This document shows, one piece after another, positions 10,042 through 19,710 of a stretch of 64,000 nucleotides of DNA; position 1 is the stretch's first letter; each line of letters opens with the position of its first letter. The translations under genes and the position numbers were made by a program. The stretch is from Dysgonomonas sp. 25 (GTDB lineage: Bacteria; Bacteroidota; Bacteroidia; Bacteroidales; Dysgonomonadaceae), in the NCBI RefSeq assembly GCF_010501075.1, contig NZ_QVMN01000007.1, forward strand, positions 1 to 64,000. Reading direction: 5' to 3'. A model generated the notes under the pieces. That model made no database searches and was not told where the DNA came from. It was given only the letters and a program-made list of their open reading frames with translations.

Positions 10042-10084
10042 ACAACGTTAATGTTTAATAATTTGTAAATGAATTTTAATTTAA

Positions 10085-10115
10085 CAAAGATAAAAAAACT
10101 CTTTGACAGGTACAA
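10085..10115 (-). promoter_or_regulatory. Promoter of the lipoprotein gene
   Basis: Minus strand TTG (10115-10113), 20 nt, TATCTTTG (10092-10085): an exact -7 box at the expected spacing, 43 nt before the ATG. Confidence 0.6.
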
Positions 10116-10316
10116 TGATAAATCGAAATTAACAGAGAAAAAAGTAGTATCGGCAGTGTGTCGTTTGGTCTTGCAAATAATAGGGATCTTTACCCTATCG
10201 AAAGGTTAAAAATTATAAATGCCTTTTCCCCTTTTATCACCCCCGGATCGTTTATTTTACCAAGAATTAATACTTGAAAAAAGGCATCAAAAAAAATGTT
10301 AATAATTAGAGCAAAG
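10116..10316. other. Intergenic region between lipoprotein and marR promoters
   Basis: No gene is visible. Two inverted repeats occur: ATAGGG (10180-10185) with CCCTAT (10193-10198), and ATGCCTTTT (10219-10227) with AAAAGGCAT (10279-10287) enclosing about 50 nt. Neither is followed by a long T run; their role is unclear. Confidence 0.4.
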
Positions 10317-10349
10317 TTGTACTTATTATAAGTATGCTTATTATATTTG
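10317..10349 (+). promoter_or_regulatory. Promoter and MarR operator of the efflux operon
   Basis: TTG (10317-10319), 22 nt, TATATTTG (10342-10349). A perfect 15-bp palindrome TACTTATTATAAGTA fills 10320-10334, between the two promoter boxes. This is the size and position expected of a MarR-dimer operator that blocks RNA polymerase. Confidence 0.65.
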
Positions 10350-10379
10350 CAGTCAATTTTAGATAAACGTATAGAAACG

Positions 10380-10844
10380 ATGACAGACGAATTACGGAAG
10401 ATATGCGAACTGGCAAAAGAAGATGAGGTTTCGAACCTTGCGCGGAAGGTATTGAAACTATGGCAGCGGGTAATTCATCGTTGTATCGACGACTTGAATG
10501 TGACTGTTCCCCAGCTCGAGTTGATGGGGGCGATTATTCAACTGAAAACAGACAACATCGAAACAACGCAGATTGCTCTATCTCAAGAAACCGGAATCGA
10601 TCCGATGACAACTTCGACTATCATCCGGAATTTGCAGAAAAAAAAGCTGATAACCCGCAAGGAAAGCAAAACGGATACGCGTGCGCGCATCGTGGAGCTG
10701 ACCAAAGAAGGCAGCGATATTATGCTGAAAGCTGCTACCCGTATACGCACACTGCATGACGAAATGATACAAAACGGAGTAGACCGTGAGGTCATGCGCG
10801 AACAGTTAAGCATATTATACAATAATATGAAAAATATAAAATAA
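10380..10844 (+). CDS. MarR-family transcriptional regulator
   Basis: A 154-residue winged-helix regulator: dimerisation helices at both ends and a central HTH (TTQIALSQETGIDPMTTSTI) followed by the wing (KKLITRKESKTDTRARIVELT), where DxR is the family signature. I start it at the ATG at 10380. A longer frame begins at TTG 10347, but that TTG is part of the -7 box TATATTTG and cannot be translated from this promoter. It is first in the operon with the RND genes (27-nt gap to the adaptor), and the palindrome in its promoter is its likely binding site. Predicted role: local repressor of the pump, released by a substrate. Confidence 0.92.
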   Translation: MTDELRKICELAKEDEVSNLARKVLKLWQRVIHRCIDDLNVTVPQLELMGAIIQLKTDNIETTQIALSQETGIDPMTTSTIIRNLQKKKLITRKESKTDTRARIVELTKEGSDIMLKAATRIRTLHDEMIQNGVDREVMREQLSILYNNMKNIK

Positions 10845-10871
10845 TCACTTAAACAACAATTAATAAAAGGT

Positions 10872-11975
10872 ATGAAGTTAAAAAGGTTAAGTATTGGTTT
10901 TCTCTCGTTATTATTATTAGCCTCCTGCAGTGGTGACCAGGGGCCAAAAGAGACTGTGATACCCGAGTATGAAACGCTGGCTGTCACAAAACAAAGTGTA
11001 GAATTATTATCTACCTATCCGGTTACCATAAAAGGGCGGGAAGATGTTGAAATCCGTCCGCGTATCGATGGCTTTATCGATAAAATATATATCGACGAAG
11101 GATCGGTCGTAAGAGCAGGGCAAACACTCTTCAAAATCAATTCTCCGTCGAGTGAACAAGCTCTGACTACCGCCAAAGCCGCAGTAGAAAGCGCGAAAGC
11201 AACTGTTAATACCGCTAAACTGAATGTAGATCGTTTCCGCCCGTTGGCAGAAAAGGGTATCGTCAGTAAGGTACAACTCGATACATACGAAAACTCATAC
11301 CAGTCTGCTCTGGCATCTTTGGCTCAGGCTGAAGCTCAATTGAAAAATGCTCAGGCAACAATGAGTTGGACAGAAGTGTCGAGCCCTGTGAATGGTGTGG
11401 TAGGACAAGTATCGTTCCGTTTGGGTAGCTTGGTGAGCAAAGAAAATGTGCTGACAACTGTTGCCAATACAGGGAATGTTTTTGCCTATTTCTCGCTGAA
11501 TGAGAGAGATGTGATGTCTTTCCTTTCGAATGTAGAAGGAAAAACACAGGCCGAAAAAATCAAAAATATGCCTCCTGTACGATTGACGCTCTCTAATGGA
11601 GAACAATACGCTGAAGAAGGAAAGATAGAAACGATCAGTGGAACGATTAATGTCGTTACCGGTACAGCCAACTTCCGTGCAGAGTTCCCGAACAAAAACG
11701 GTATACTGCGCAGCGGAACAAGCGGACGCATTTCTATCCCTAAACAAATGGATGATGTTGTTGTTATCCCTCAAAAAACAACCCGTTCGTTGCAGGATAA
11801 AATAATAGCCTTCAAAGTACAAGGTGATACAGTGGCAGTGCAAACAATTATTTCGGTTATCCCTACACCTGACGGACAAAGTTATGTAGTGACCGACGGA
11901 TTGTCTCAGGGAGATAAGATTGTCTCTAACGGATTGTTGACAATCCAGGATAAGATGAGAATCCAGCCTAAATAA
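10872..11975 (+). CDS. RND efflux periplasmic adaptor (membrane-fusion lipoprotein)
   Basis: A 367-residue HlyD/AcrA-type adaptor. The N terminus is a lipoprotein signal with lipobox LASC (Cys19), which anchors it in the inner membrane. The barrel-sandwich (lipoyl) half-motif RPRIDGFIDKIYIDEGSVVRAGQ is near residues 58-80, an alpha hairpin rich in Ala/Gln occupies about 95-165, and the second lipoyl half is near SSPVNGVVGQVSF. It links the pump at 12020 to the outer-membrane channel at 15210. Gene order adaptor, pump, channel is the usual one. Confidence 0.93.
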   Translation: MKLKRLSIGFLSLLLLASCSGDQGPKETVIPEYETLAVTKQSVELLSTYPVTIKGREDVEIRPRIDGFIDKIYIDEGSVVRAGQTLFKINSPSSEQALTTAKAAVESAKATVNTAKLNVDRFRPLAEKGIVSKVQLDTYENSYQSALASLAQAEAQLKNAQATMSWTEVSSPVNGVVGQVSFRLGSLVSKENVLTTVANTGNVFAYFSLNERDVMSFLSNVEGKTQAEKIKNMPPVRLTLSNGEQYAEEGKIETISGTINVVTGTANFRAEFPNKNGILRSGTSGRISIPKQMDDVVVIPQKTTRSLQDKIIAFKVQGDTVAVQTIISVIPTPDGQSYVVTDGLSQGDKIVSNGLLTIQDKMRIQPK

Positions 11976-12019
11976 TAGAAATCGTTTGCACATAAGGAAA
12001 AATATAAAATAAGACAAAA

Positions 12020-15000
12020 ATGTTAAAAACATTCATAGAAAGACCGGTATTATCTACCGTTATATCCGTATTCATTGTCGTGCTGGGGATAATAGGGATG
12101 TTTTCGTTACCTATCGAACAATATCCTGATATTGCTCCGCCTACCGTGCAGGTGAGTGCCAATTACCCGGGTGCGAATGCTGATGTGGTAATGAATAGTG
12201 TAATTATCCCACTCGAAGAACAAATAAACGGGGTGGAAGGGATGACTTACATGACCTCCAAAGCCATGAGTAATGGTTCGGCTCAGATACAAGTATTCTT
12301 CCAGCAAGGTATCAATCCCGATATTGCTGCCGTGAACGTGCAGAACCTTGCAGCAAGAGCCAACCCTTTATTGCCGAGCGAGGTTACCCAGACAGGGGTT
12401 ACCGTTCAGAAACAGCAAACCAGTACCATTCTGGGTTTGACGCTCTCTACGACCAACCCCGATTATGACGGACAGTTCTTGCAGAACTACGCCAACATCA
12501 ATATCATACCTCAAATCAAACGTGTATATGGGGTAGGGGATGCAGCCGTATATGGAGCGAAAGACTACTCGATGCGTATCTGGTTGAAACCGCAGGTATT
12601 AGCAACCTATAAAATATCAGTAGGAGAAGTTATTGCTGCCCTGCGAGATCAGAATATTGAAGCTGCTCCCGGTGAGCTGGGACAAAACTCGGGTCAGACT
12701 TTCCAGTATATCCTGAAATATACAGGACGTCTCAAAACAGACGAGCAGTTCGGTAACATCATTGTACGTTCCAACAATGGACAAATCGTACGTGTAAAAG
12801 ATATTGCCGATGTCGAACTCGGTTCGTTGAACTATAGTGTAGGTTCCAGATATACAGATGAAAAAGGAAAAGCCGAGTCGGTCTTTATGGGTATCAGCCA
12901 GACGGCAGGTTCCAATGCGACACAGGTTATCGATGATGTGAAGAAAGTGCTGGACGATGCTGAGAGATCTTTACCTGATGGCGTATCCATTAACTATGTG
13001 ATGGACTCCAGTGAGTTCTTGGGTGCATCTATTAACAAGGTGATTTCTACGCTGTTGGAAGCGTTCCTGTTGGTGTTTATTGTAGTGTTTGTCTTCCTGC
13101 AAGACTTCCGTTCGACACTGATTCCGGCTATTGCCGTTCCGGTGGCGATTGTCGGTACATTCTTTTTCTTGCTGGTGTTCGGATTCTCTATTAACATCCT
13201 GACACTCTTTGCCCTCGTGTTGGCAATCGGTATTGTGGTGGATGACGCCATCGTCGTCGTCGAGGCCGTCCATGCCCAATTGGATGCCGGAGAGAAAGAC
13301 CCGAAAACGGCCACCATCAATGCGATGAAGGAAATTGCGCCTGCTATCGTTTCCATCACACTCGTTATGGCATCGGTATTTATTCCGGTCAGCTTTATCG
13401 GGGGAACATCAGGTATCTTCTTCAAACAGTTCGGTCTTACGCTGGCTGTATCCATCCTCATTTCGGCTGTCAATGCCTTGACGTTGAGTCCCGCACTTTG
13501 TGCCCTCTTCCTCAAAGGCCATAGCGACGAACACGGAAAGAAGAAAAACTTCCTGCAACGCTTCTATTATGGATTCAACGTGCTGTTTAACTCGGCAACA
13601 CAAAAATATAAAAAGAGCCTGCACTTCCTTGGGAAGAAAGGTCACCGCTGGATAACAGCAGCAATCATTATTTTTGCTTCAATCGTATTGTATGCTATTA
13701 CATCCTTTATACCAAAAGGTTTTGTGCCGAATGAAGATAGTGGTGCCGTGATGGGATTCGTTACCATGCCTCCGGGAACTTCGTTGGAAAGAACAGAAGA
13801 AATCATGTCCGAAGTTGTTGCCATAGCAGAAGGAATCGAAGGAGTATATAGTGTAACCAACCTTTCCGGTTACAGCTTCATGGCGGGAGCCGGTAGCTCG
13901 TACGGTACGGTTATCATCAAGATGATTCCGTGGAAAGACCGTAAGATAAAAACAGATGAGGTTTCGACACAAATGACGCAGAAAACAGCCAAAATGCAAG
14001 ATGCAAAATTCATGTTTATGGCTACTCCGACCTTGCAAGGATTCGGTCTGGGTACAGGGGTGTCGCTTCAGATTCAGGACCGTATGGGTGGCGATATTCA
14101 CGAGTTTTATGCTATAACAACCAACCTGATTAAGAAATTGCAGGAGCGTGATGAGGTGATGGTGGCGATGACTACATTCGACCCTAACTTTACGCAATAT
14201 CAGGTCGAAGCGGATATGCCGAAAATAAAAGATGCAGGCCTCACGCTGACGGATATAATGACTAATTTGCAGGTATATATCGGTAGTTACTATGCATCCA
14301 ACTTTAACCTGTTTGGTAAACAATTCAGGGTAATGATTCAGGCATCTCCCGAATATCGTGCCCAATTGGACGACCTCAATGGCATATATGTGAAAACGGG
14401 CAGTGGCGAAATGGCTCCTATAACAGAGTTTATCAAGCTCGAAAAAGTGATGGGACCTCAGACATTGACGCGTTTCAATATGTATCAGGCAATGGACTTG
14501 ACTGTTATTCAGAATTTCCAGGGAGGATATTCTACCGGGGATATTATGAAAGTGATCGACGAAGAGTTTGCGCATGACAAATCTATCTTCCCTGACGGAT
14601 ACAGCTACGAATATTCGGGTATGAGCCGCGAGGAATCGGGTAGTGCCGACCAGACAACTATTATCTTTGGTATCTGTTTGATCTTCGTTTACCTTTTGCT
14701 TTCAGCTCTTTACGAAAGTTACTTGCTGCCATTGGCCGTGTTACTTTCATTACCTGTCGGTTTGGCCGGAGTGTATATCTTCCTCTTACTGTTCGGTGTT
14801 AGCCAAGGTATTGTAAACAACATCTATGTGCAGATATCAATGGTGATGCTCATCGGGTTGCTTGCGAAGAATGCCATTCTGATTGTGGAATATGCCGTGC
14901 AGCGGCGCGAACAGGGTATGAGTATCGTGGAAGCTGCTGTCAACGGAGCCGTAGCGCGTCTACGTCCTATCCTCATGACATCTTTCGCCTTCATTGCAGG

Positions 15001-15196
15001 TCTGTTCCCACTGGCTATTGCTACAGGTGCAGGTGCCGTAGGTAACCGCTCCATCGGTCTGAGTGCCGTAGGAGGTATGTTCATCGGTACGATGATTGGG
15101 GTACTTGTGATACCGACCTTGTATATCATTTTCCAAAGTTTGCAAGAGCGTTTCAGCGGAAAAGATCCGAGAGCTAAAAAAGAAGTAACAGAATAG
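12020..15196 (+). CDS. RND multidrug efflux permease (HAE1/AcrB type)
   Basis: A 1058-residue inner-membrane pump of the hydrophobic/amphiphilic efflux family, of AcrB length. Twelve membrane helices in two six-helix halves are separated by large periplasmic loops. Proton-relay residues are present: Asp408-Asp409 in GIVVDDAIVVVEA, and a Lys in the second half within GLLAKNAILIVEY. The first helix starts at residue about 9 with FIERPVLSTVISVFIVVLG. It works as a trimer, taking drugs or other amphiphiles from the periplasm and passing them to the TolC-like channel. No substrate can be assigned from sequence. Co-transcribed with marR. Confidence 0.96.
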   Translation: MLKTFIERPVLSTVISVFIVVLGIIGMFSLPIEQYPDIAPPTVQVSANYPGANADVVMNSVIIPLEEQINGVEGMTYMTSKAMSNGSAQIQVFFQQGINPDIAAVNVQNLAARANPLLPSEVTQTGVTVQKQQTSTILGLTLSTTNPDYDGQFLQNYANINIIPQIKRVYGVGDAAVYGAKDYSMRIWLKPQVLATYKISVGEVIAALRDQNIEAAPGELGQNSGQTFQYILKYTGRLKTDEQFGNIIVRSNNGQIVRVKDIADVELGSLNYSVGSRYTDEKGKAESVFMGISQTAGSNATQVIDDVKKVLDDAERSLPDGVSINYVMDSSEFLGASINKVISTLLEAFLLVFIVVFVFLQDFRSTLIPAIAVPVAIVGTFFFLLVFGFSINILTLFALVLAIGIVVDDAIVVVEAVHAQLDAGEKDPKTATINAMKEIAPAIVSITLVMASVFIPVSFIGGTSGIFFKQFGLTLAVSILISAVNALTLSPALCALFLKGHSDEHGKKKNFLQRFYYGFNVLFNSATQKYKKSLHFLGKKGHRWITAAIIIFASIVLYAITSFIPKGFVPNEDSGAVMGFVTMPPGTSLERTEEIMSEVVAIAEGIEGVYSVTNLSGYSFMAGAGSSYGTVIIKMIPWKDRKIKTDEVSTQMTQKTAKMQDAKFMFMATPTLQGFGLGTGVSLQIQDRMGGDIHEFYAITTNLIKKLQERDEVMVAMTTFDPNFTQYQVEADMPKIKDAGLTLTDIMTNLQVYIGSYYASNFNLFGKQFRVMIQASPEYRAQLDDLNGIYVKTGSGEMAPITEFIKLEKVMGPQTLTRFNMYQAMDLTVIQNFQGGYSTGDIMKVIDEEFAHDKSIFPDGYSYEYSGMSREESGSADQTTIIFGICLIFVYLLLSALYESYLLPLAVLLSLPVGLAGVYIFLLLFGVSQGIVNNIYVQISMVMLIGLLAKNAILIVEYAVQRREQGMSIVEAAVNGAVARLRPILMTSFAFIAGLFPLAIATGAGAVGNRSIGLSAVGGMFIGTMIGVLVIPTLYIIFQSLQERFSGKDPRAKKEVTE

Positions 15197-15209
15197 TATT
15201 TAAATAATT

Positions 15210-16640
15210 ATGAATAAAATATATACAAAAGGAATCGTATTATTGGGGCTTATAGCCTCAATGATACTCCCGTCCTGCCAATTGGTGAATGGCTATAAAA
15301 CGCCGGAAGTAGATACCGAAGGGCTGTTTCGCGACGAGAATCCGACAGATACAACTACTATAGCATCTATTCCGTGGCGTCAATACTTCAGCGATCCGAT
15401 ATTGCAAGGATTAATAGAAGAAGGACTGACAAACAACTTCGACCTGTTGATGGCCGAATCGCGCATCAAACAAGCCGAAGCCAGCCTGACAATGGCACGT
15501 GCTTCTTATTTCCCGAGCGTGGCGCTGGTCGGACAGGTAGATCAAACCCGTTTGAGTGCCGCTGATCCGCTTACAGGAGCTTCGCGTCCACGCAACAGCT
15601 TGGCCTATCATAAAGAAACTTATACATTAGGTGTTTCTGCCAGCTGGGAATTGGATGTATGGGGAAAATTGAACCGTGAGCATCGTGCTTCTTACGCACA
15701 AATGCTGAACAGCAAAGCCGGCAGAAATCTGATACAGACTTCGCTCGTTTCCAATATTGCAACTTCGTACTACTCGCTTCTGGCATTGGACGAGCAATTG
15801 CGCATATCTCTCGAAACCATTGAATTGTTGAAGGAAACGACCGTTACGATGCAATATCTGATGGACGCCGGTATGCCGAATGTCAATGCTGCTGCCGTAG
15901 AGCAAAGCAAATCGCTCCTTTACAATACCGAAGTCAGCATTCCTGGCTTGAAAAGTAATATTCAGAGCATGGAAAATTCACTGAGCTTATTATTAGGACG
16001 TAAGCCGGGACCGATTTTCCGTTCTTCTATGAAGAATCAGCGGATTGTACCTCAATTGGCGCACGGTGTGCCTGCCCAGATGCTGGCTCGCCGCCCGGAT
16101 GTACAACAAGCCGAATTGAGTTTTCGTAGTGCTTTCGAATTGAAAGTGGCTGCACAAGCCAGTTTCTATCCTTCTATTACACTTTCGTCCGGTCTGCTCG
16201 GATATTCGACAGTCAACGGGTTATCTAATTTCTTCAAACCGGAGAATCTGTTTGCCAGCATCGTTGGTGGATTTACACAGCCATTGTTTGCTAAAACGCA
16301 ATTGATAAGCCAGTTGAATATACGGAAAGCGCAGGAAGAAGAAGCTTACTTAGGATTCCAGAAAGCTGTATTGAGTGCCAGCCAAGAGGTTTCGACTATC
16401 CTTTATGGTTACGAGCAATCTCTTTCCAAAAACAATATGCGTGACAAACAAGTGGGCTCGTTGGTGAAAGCTGTCGATTACACACACGAATTGTTGAAGG
16501 CAGGCGAGGCTAACTATACGGAAGTATTGACAGCCGAACAAAACCTGTTGCAGGCTCAATTGGGACAAGTATCTGATAAATTGGAGCAATTGCAATACAG
16601 CGTGAATTTGTATCGCGCTTTAGGTGGTGGATTAGAATAA
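15210..16640 (+). CDS. TolC/OprM-type outer-membrane efflux lipoprotein
   Basis: A 476-residue NodT/OprM-family channel. A lipoprotein signal with lipobox LPSC (Cys23) is followed by two homologous outer-membrane-efflux repeats, with long amphipathic helices (DLLMAESRIKQAEASLTMAR; LRISLETIELLKET) and the second-repeat segment ARRPDVQQAELSFRSA. It forms the outer-membrane exit duct of the pump. The gene starts 13 nt after the pump stop and is followed by a strong terminator, so it ends the operon. Confidence 0.94.
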   Translation: MNKIYTKGIVLLGLIASMILPSCQLVNGYKTPEVDTEGLFRDENPTDTTTIASIPWRQYFSDPILQGLIEEGLTNNFDLLMAESRIKQAEASLTMARASYFPSVALVGQVDQTRLSAADPLTGASRPRNSLAYHKETYTLGVSASWELDVWGKLNREHRASYAQMLNSKAGRNLIQTSLVSNIATSYYSLLALDEQLRISLETIELLKETTVTMQYLMDAGMPNVNAAAVEQSKSLLYNTEVSIPGLKSNIQSMENSLSLLLGRKPGPIFRSSMKNQRIVPQLAHGVPAQMLARRPDVQQAELSFRSAFELKVAAQASFYPSITLSSGLLGYSTVNGLSNFFKPENLFASIVGGFTQPLFAKTQLISQLNIRKAQEEEAYLGFQKAVLSASQEVSTILYGYEQSLSKNNMRDKQVGSLVKAVDYTHELLKAGEANYTEVLTAEQNLLQAQLGQVSDKLEQLQYSVNLYRALGGGLE

Positions 16641-16677
16641 GCTGGGCTTATTATTAATTGATATGAAATGTAGAAGG

Positions 16678-16708
16678 GCTACATCCGTAACAGGATGTAG
16701 CTTTTTTT
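16678..16708 (+). terminator. Intrinsic terminator of the efflux operon
   Basis: GCTACATCC (16678-16686) pairs with GGATGTAGC (16693-16701) over a 6-nt loop, followed by seven T. Confidence 0.9.
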
Positions 16709-16710
16709 CT

Positions 16711-16718
16711 TATATTTG
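16711..16718 (+). promoter_or_regulatory. -7 box of the acetyltransferase promoter
   Basis: TATATTTG matches TAnnTTTG, 29 nt before the ATG and directly after the terminator of the efflux operon. Confidence 0.45.
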
Positions 16719-16747
16719 ATTGGTTTACGATTAATAAATATAGAGAA

Positions 16748-17344
16748 ATGACAGAGAAAGAAAAAATGTTGGCAGGCGAAATATACGATGCCGGAGATGA
16801 GGAATTATTGACCCGATGGCATTTGGCCAAAAGTTATGTAAAGCAATATAATGACGCAGATACGACGAATAGAGAGTTGTTAAATGGCATTCTGGATAAA
16901 CTTTTGGGGACAAGGGGTGAGAATGTTTGGATAACTGCGCCGTTTTTTGTCGATTACGGAGAGAATATACATATCGGGAATAATTGCGAAATCAATATGA
17001 ATTGCGTTTTTCTTGATTGTAATAAGATAGTCATTGGTGAAAACTCCGGTATAGGGCCCAATGTTCAGATTTATACTGTTACTCACCCCGTTAATCCTGA
17101 AGAACGGCTATCTTCGTCTCCTGATGCCGATTTCCCTTTTTGGAAGTCTTACACGGCACCTGTTTATATAGGCAGGAATGTTTGGATAGGTGGTGGTTCT
17201 GTTATATTACCCGGAGTGACTATTGGAGATAATTCGGTGATAGGTGCGGGAAGCGTTGTTACTAAATCCATTCCGGCAAACAGTCTTGCGTTGGGAAATC
17301 CGGCAAGAGTTGTAAGGGACTTATCTGTCCGTCCGGAAAATTAA
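16748..17344 (+). CDS. Sugar O-acetyltransferase (LacA/Maa type)
   Basis: A 198-residue left-handed beta-helix acetyltransferase. The N-terminal Maa domain (about 5-55, MLAGEIYDAGDEELLTRW) is followed by hexapeptide repeats (VIGENSGIGPNVQI; VWIGGGSVILPGVTIGDNSVI). The catalytic His is in TVTHPVNPEER near residue 115. Family reaction: acetyl transfer from acetyl-CoA to the 6-OH of maltose, galactosides or related sugars; it is thought to act as a trimer in the cytosol. The stop overlaps the convergent antiporter gene by 4 bp. The exact sugar is unknown. Confidence 0.92.
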   Translation: MTEKEKMLAGEIYDAGDEELLTRWHLAKSYVKQYNDADTTNRELLNGILDKLLGTRGENVWITAPFFVDYGENIHIGNNCEINMNCVFLDCNKIVIGENSGIGPNVQIYTVTHPVNPEERLSSSPDADFPFWKSYTAPVYIGRNVWIGGGSVILPGVTIGDNSVIGAGSVVTKSIPANSLALGNPARVVRDLSVRPEN

Positions 17345-19641
17345 ATGGGGAACTCCATCGTAGGAGTATTTTCCGTAGCCGCTTCTATATTGTCTCCGAA
17401 TGCATTCAGCATCTCTTTTTCGCCTGCCAGCCAGAGTATATCGCCTTCCTGAAAGATGAAACGCGCATCAAAATTGGTTATCGATTCGTCATTCCGGTCG
17501 ATGCCGATTATCATACATTCGGTTTTGTCCCTGATATTCAATTTTATGATTGACTTGCCAATCATGGCAGAACCTTTTTCTACAATATATTGCGAGAGGC
17601 TGATGTGGTATGTTGCCGATTCCTCTTCCTTCTCTTCCAAAGCTTTGTTGCGTTCTTCGAGCGATGTGGTGAAGCTTTGTATTTCCTCGTCCGAACCGGC
17701 AATTACTATCCTATCGTACGGATAAAGTATTTCTTTGCCGTCGGGGATATTTATTTTCCGTTCGCCACGGATAACGCAGATAATATTGACACCTGTGCGT
17801 TGTTTGAAGTTCAATTCGCGCAACGATTTTCCAATTACGTTGGACAAAGGCGATATTTCGACCTCTTCGATGTGAATATCTTTCGAAAGCAAATCGTTTG
17901 CAACCTGCGAAGGGATAGCCGCCAGACTTTCGTCGTATTGCTGCTTGCTGTTCAGGTTTTGGATGAAACGGTTTTCAATCATGCGCGATTGCTTCTTGAA
18001 TGCCTGCGAGAAGGTAATAATGGTGAGGAAAACCAAGGCAATAATGCCTAAAATCGGCGTAGCCGTAGGGAAGAGCGGTATAAGCACCATCAACGTGAGC
18101 GCCACACAAATGGCTACCCGTAGTACGATGAGCGAAACGAGCGCTCCCCGGTTGAAGTAGTTATCGCTCCACAAGTTCTTGAAATCCTGCGATTTGTTGC
18201 GCTTCATTATAATAGCCCGCATCATCGGAGCCATCAGTAGCAGGGTGAGCGTTGCCGCCAGCACTTTGCCCCATATATTGGGGATGAAGTCTATGATGAA
18301 CGGTGTTATAAATCGCTGGAAGAGTAGCATGATAGCAATGGATATGGTGAAATAAACAGCCACATTCAGCAGGATGCTTTTCAACAATTTCTTCCATGTA
18401 TTTTGTTTATTCACACTCTTATAGGAGTTTGCATACCCTGACCGTAGCCTGTTCCATTTATTCGGCAGTTTTTTGTCTACCCAACTCGCAATGGGGTCGG
18501 AGACTTTGATGAAATAGGGAGTTGTAAAGGTGGTTATGACCGATACGGCAACAATAATCGGGTACATATCTTCCCTGATAACTTTCAGGCTCATACCCAA
18601 GGTGGCAATGATGAACGAGAACTCGCCAATCTGTGCAAGGCTGAATCCTGACTGAACTGCGACTTTGGTTCCCTGTCCTGACGCCACTACCCCCAAGGCG
18701 GCAAATATCGGGCGTCCTATGAGGATGACGACGGTGAGCAGGATGATGAGGCCTGCATATTTGACAATAATATCCGGATCGATCATCATGCCGACTGATA
18801 CGAAAAAGACTGCTCCAAACAGGTTCTTAAGCGGCTCTACCAGATGTTCGATATGCTTGGCCTCTATTGTTTCGGCAAGGATAGAACCCATGATAAATGC
18901 GCCTAAGGCTGCCGAAAATCCAACGGCCGATGCAAATAGAACCATTCCCAGACAAAGGCCTACAGCAACTATGAGCAGGGTTTCGTCGTTGAGGTGTTTC
19001 TTTAGCTTTTTCAACAAGGTCGGTATCAGATAAATACCTACCACAAACCAGATGAGGATGAAGAATACGAGTTTCAGCATTTCTTCGACTAATTCGCTAC
19101 CTTCGAATTTCTGGCTGACAGCAAGCGTAGAGAGCAACACCATCATGAGGATGGCGGCTAAATCCTCGACGATGAGCATCCCGAAAACAATTCCCGCAAA
19201 CTTCTTCTTTTGCAGGTTCATATCGGTAAATGCCTTTATGATGATGGTCGTAGACGACATGGATAGCATGCCGCCGAGGAAAATACTGTCCATAAATCCC
19301 CAGCCCAGCAGTTTCCCGATAATATAGCCGATGACAATCATCGAACCCATATTGATGACCGTGGCGATGGACGCCGTTCCGCCGACACTTACCAGCTTCT
19401 TAAAGCTAAATTCGAGCCCGAGTGCAAAGAGGAGGAAAATGATACCGATTTCCGACCACACATGAATGTTCGCTGTATCAGTAACAGTTGGAAGGAACGA
19501 TATATGAGGACTTGCCAATAATCCGGCTACAATGTAACCTAAAACTACCGGCTGTTTGAGCCATTTGAACAGAATAGTGACGATGCCGGCCGATATAAGA
19601 ATGACAGCCAGATCTATAATAAAATTTGGTAAATGAGCCAT
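17341..19641 (-). CDS. CPA2 cation/proton antiporter with C-terminal RCK_C domains
   Basis: A 766-residue inner-membrane antiporter of the KefB/monovalent-cation:proton antiporter-2 type. Residues about 5-380 hold the exchanger fold with many helices (LKQPVVLGYIVAGLLASP; GLEFSFKKL). About 415-560 adds extra membrane helices. About 590-760 holds two TrkA_C-type domains (SPLSNVIGKSLRELNF; KGSAMIGKSIIKLNI) that usually bind nucleotide or ligand to gate transport. No TrkA_N Rossmann domain is visible between them. Probable role: K+ or Na+ exchange against protons for pH or osmotic balance. Confidence 0.9.
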   Translation of the reverse strand: MAHLPNFIIDLAVILISAGIVTILFKWLKQPVVLGYIVAGLLASPHISFLPTVTDTANIHVWSEIGIIFLLFALGLEFSFKKLVSVGGTASIATVINMGSMIVIGYIIGKLLGWGFMDSIFLGGMLSMSSTTIIIKAFTDMNLQKKKFAGIVFGMLIVEDLAAILMMVLLSTLAVSQKFEGSELVEEMLKLVFFILIWFVVGIYLIPTLLKKLKKHLNDETLLIVAVGLCLGMVLFASAVGFSAALGAFIMGSILAETIEAKHIEHLVEPLKNLFGAVFFVSVGMMIDPDIIVKYAGLIILLTVVILIGRPIFAALGVVASGQGTKVAVQSGFSLAQIGEFSFIIATLGMSLKVIREDMYPIIVAVSVITTFTTPYFIKVSDPIASWVDKKLPNKWNRLRSGYANSYKSVNKQNTWKKLLKSILLNVAVYFTISIAIMLLFQRFITPFIIDFIPNIWGKVLAATLTLLLMAPMMRAIIMKRNKSQDFKNLWSDNYFNRGALVSLIVLRVAICVALTLMVLIPLFPTATPILGIIALVFLTIITFSQAFKKQSRMIENRFIQNLNSKQQYDESLAAIPSQVANDLLSKDIHIEEVEISPLSNVIGKSLRELNFKQRTGVNIICVIRGERKINIPDGKEILYPYDRIVIAGSDEEIQSFTTSLEERNKALEEKEEESATYHISLSQYIVEKGSAMIGKSIIKLNIRDKTECMIIGIDRNDESITNFDARFIFQEGDILWLAGEKEMLNAFGDNIEAATENTPTMEFPI

Positions 19642-19710
19642 TGGCTATTTTGTCTTATTAGGTTCTAATTCGAATCAGATTTTTGATACAGTAAATTTAC
19701 GAAAAAAAAC

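Noticed and set aside
10347-10379. TTG start for the MarR gene
   Set aside because: The TTG is part of the -7 promoter box TATATTTG, so it lies upstream of the transcription start.
13679-14575. 298-codon open frame antisense to the RND pump
   Set aside because: It mirrors the codon pattern of the pump gene, has His/Arg/Cys-rich nonsense composition and no start signals.
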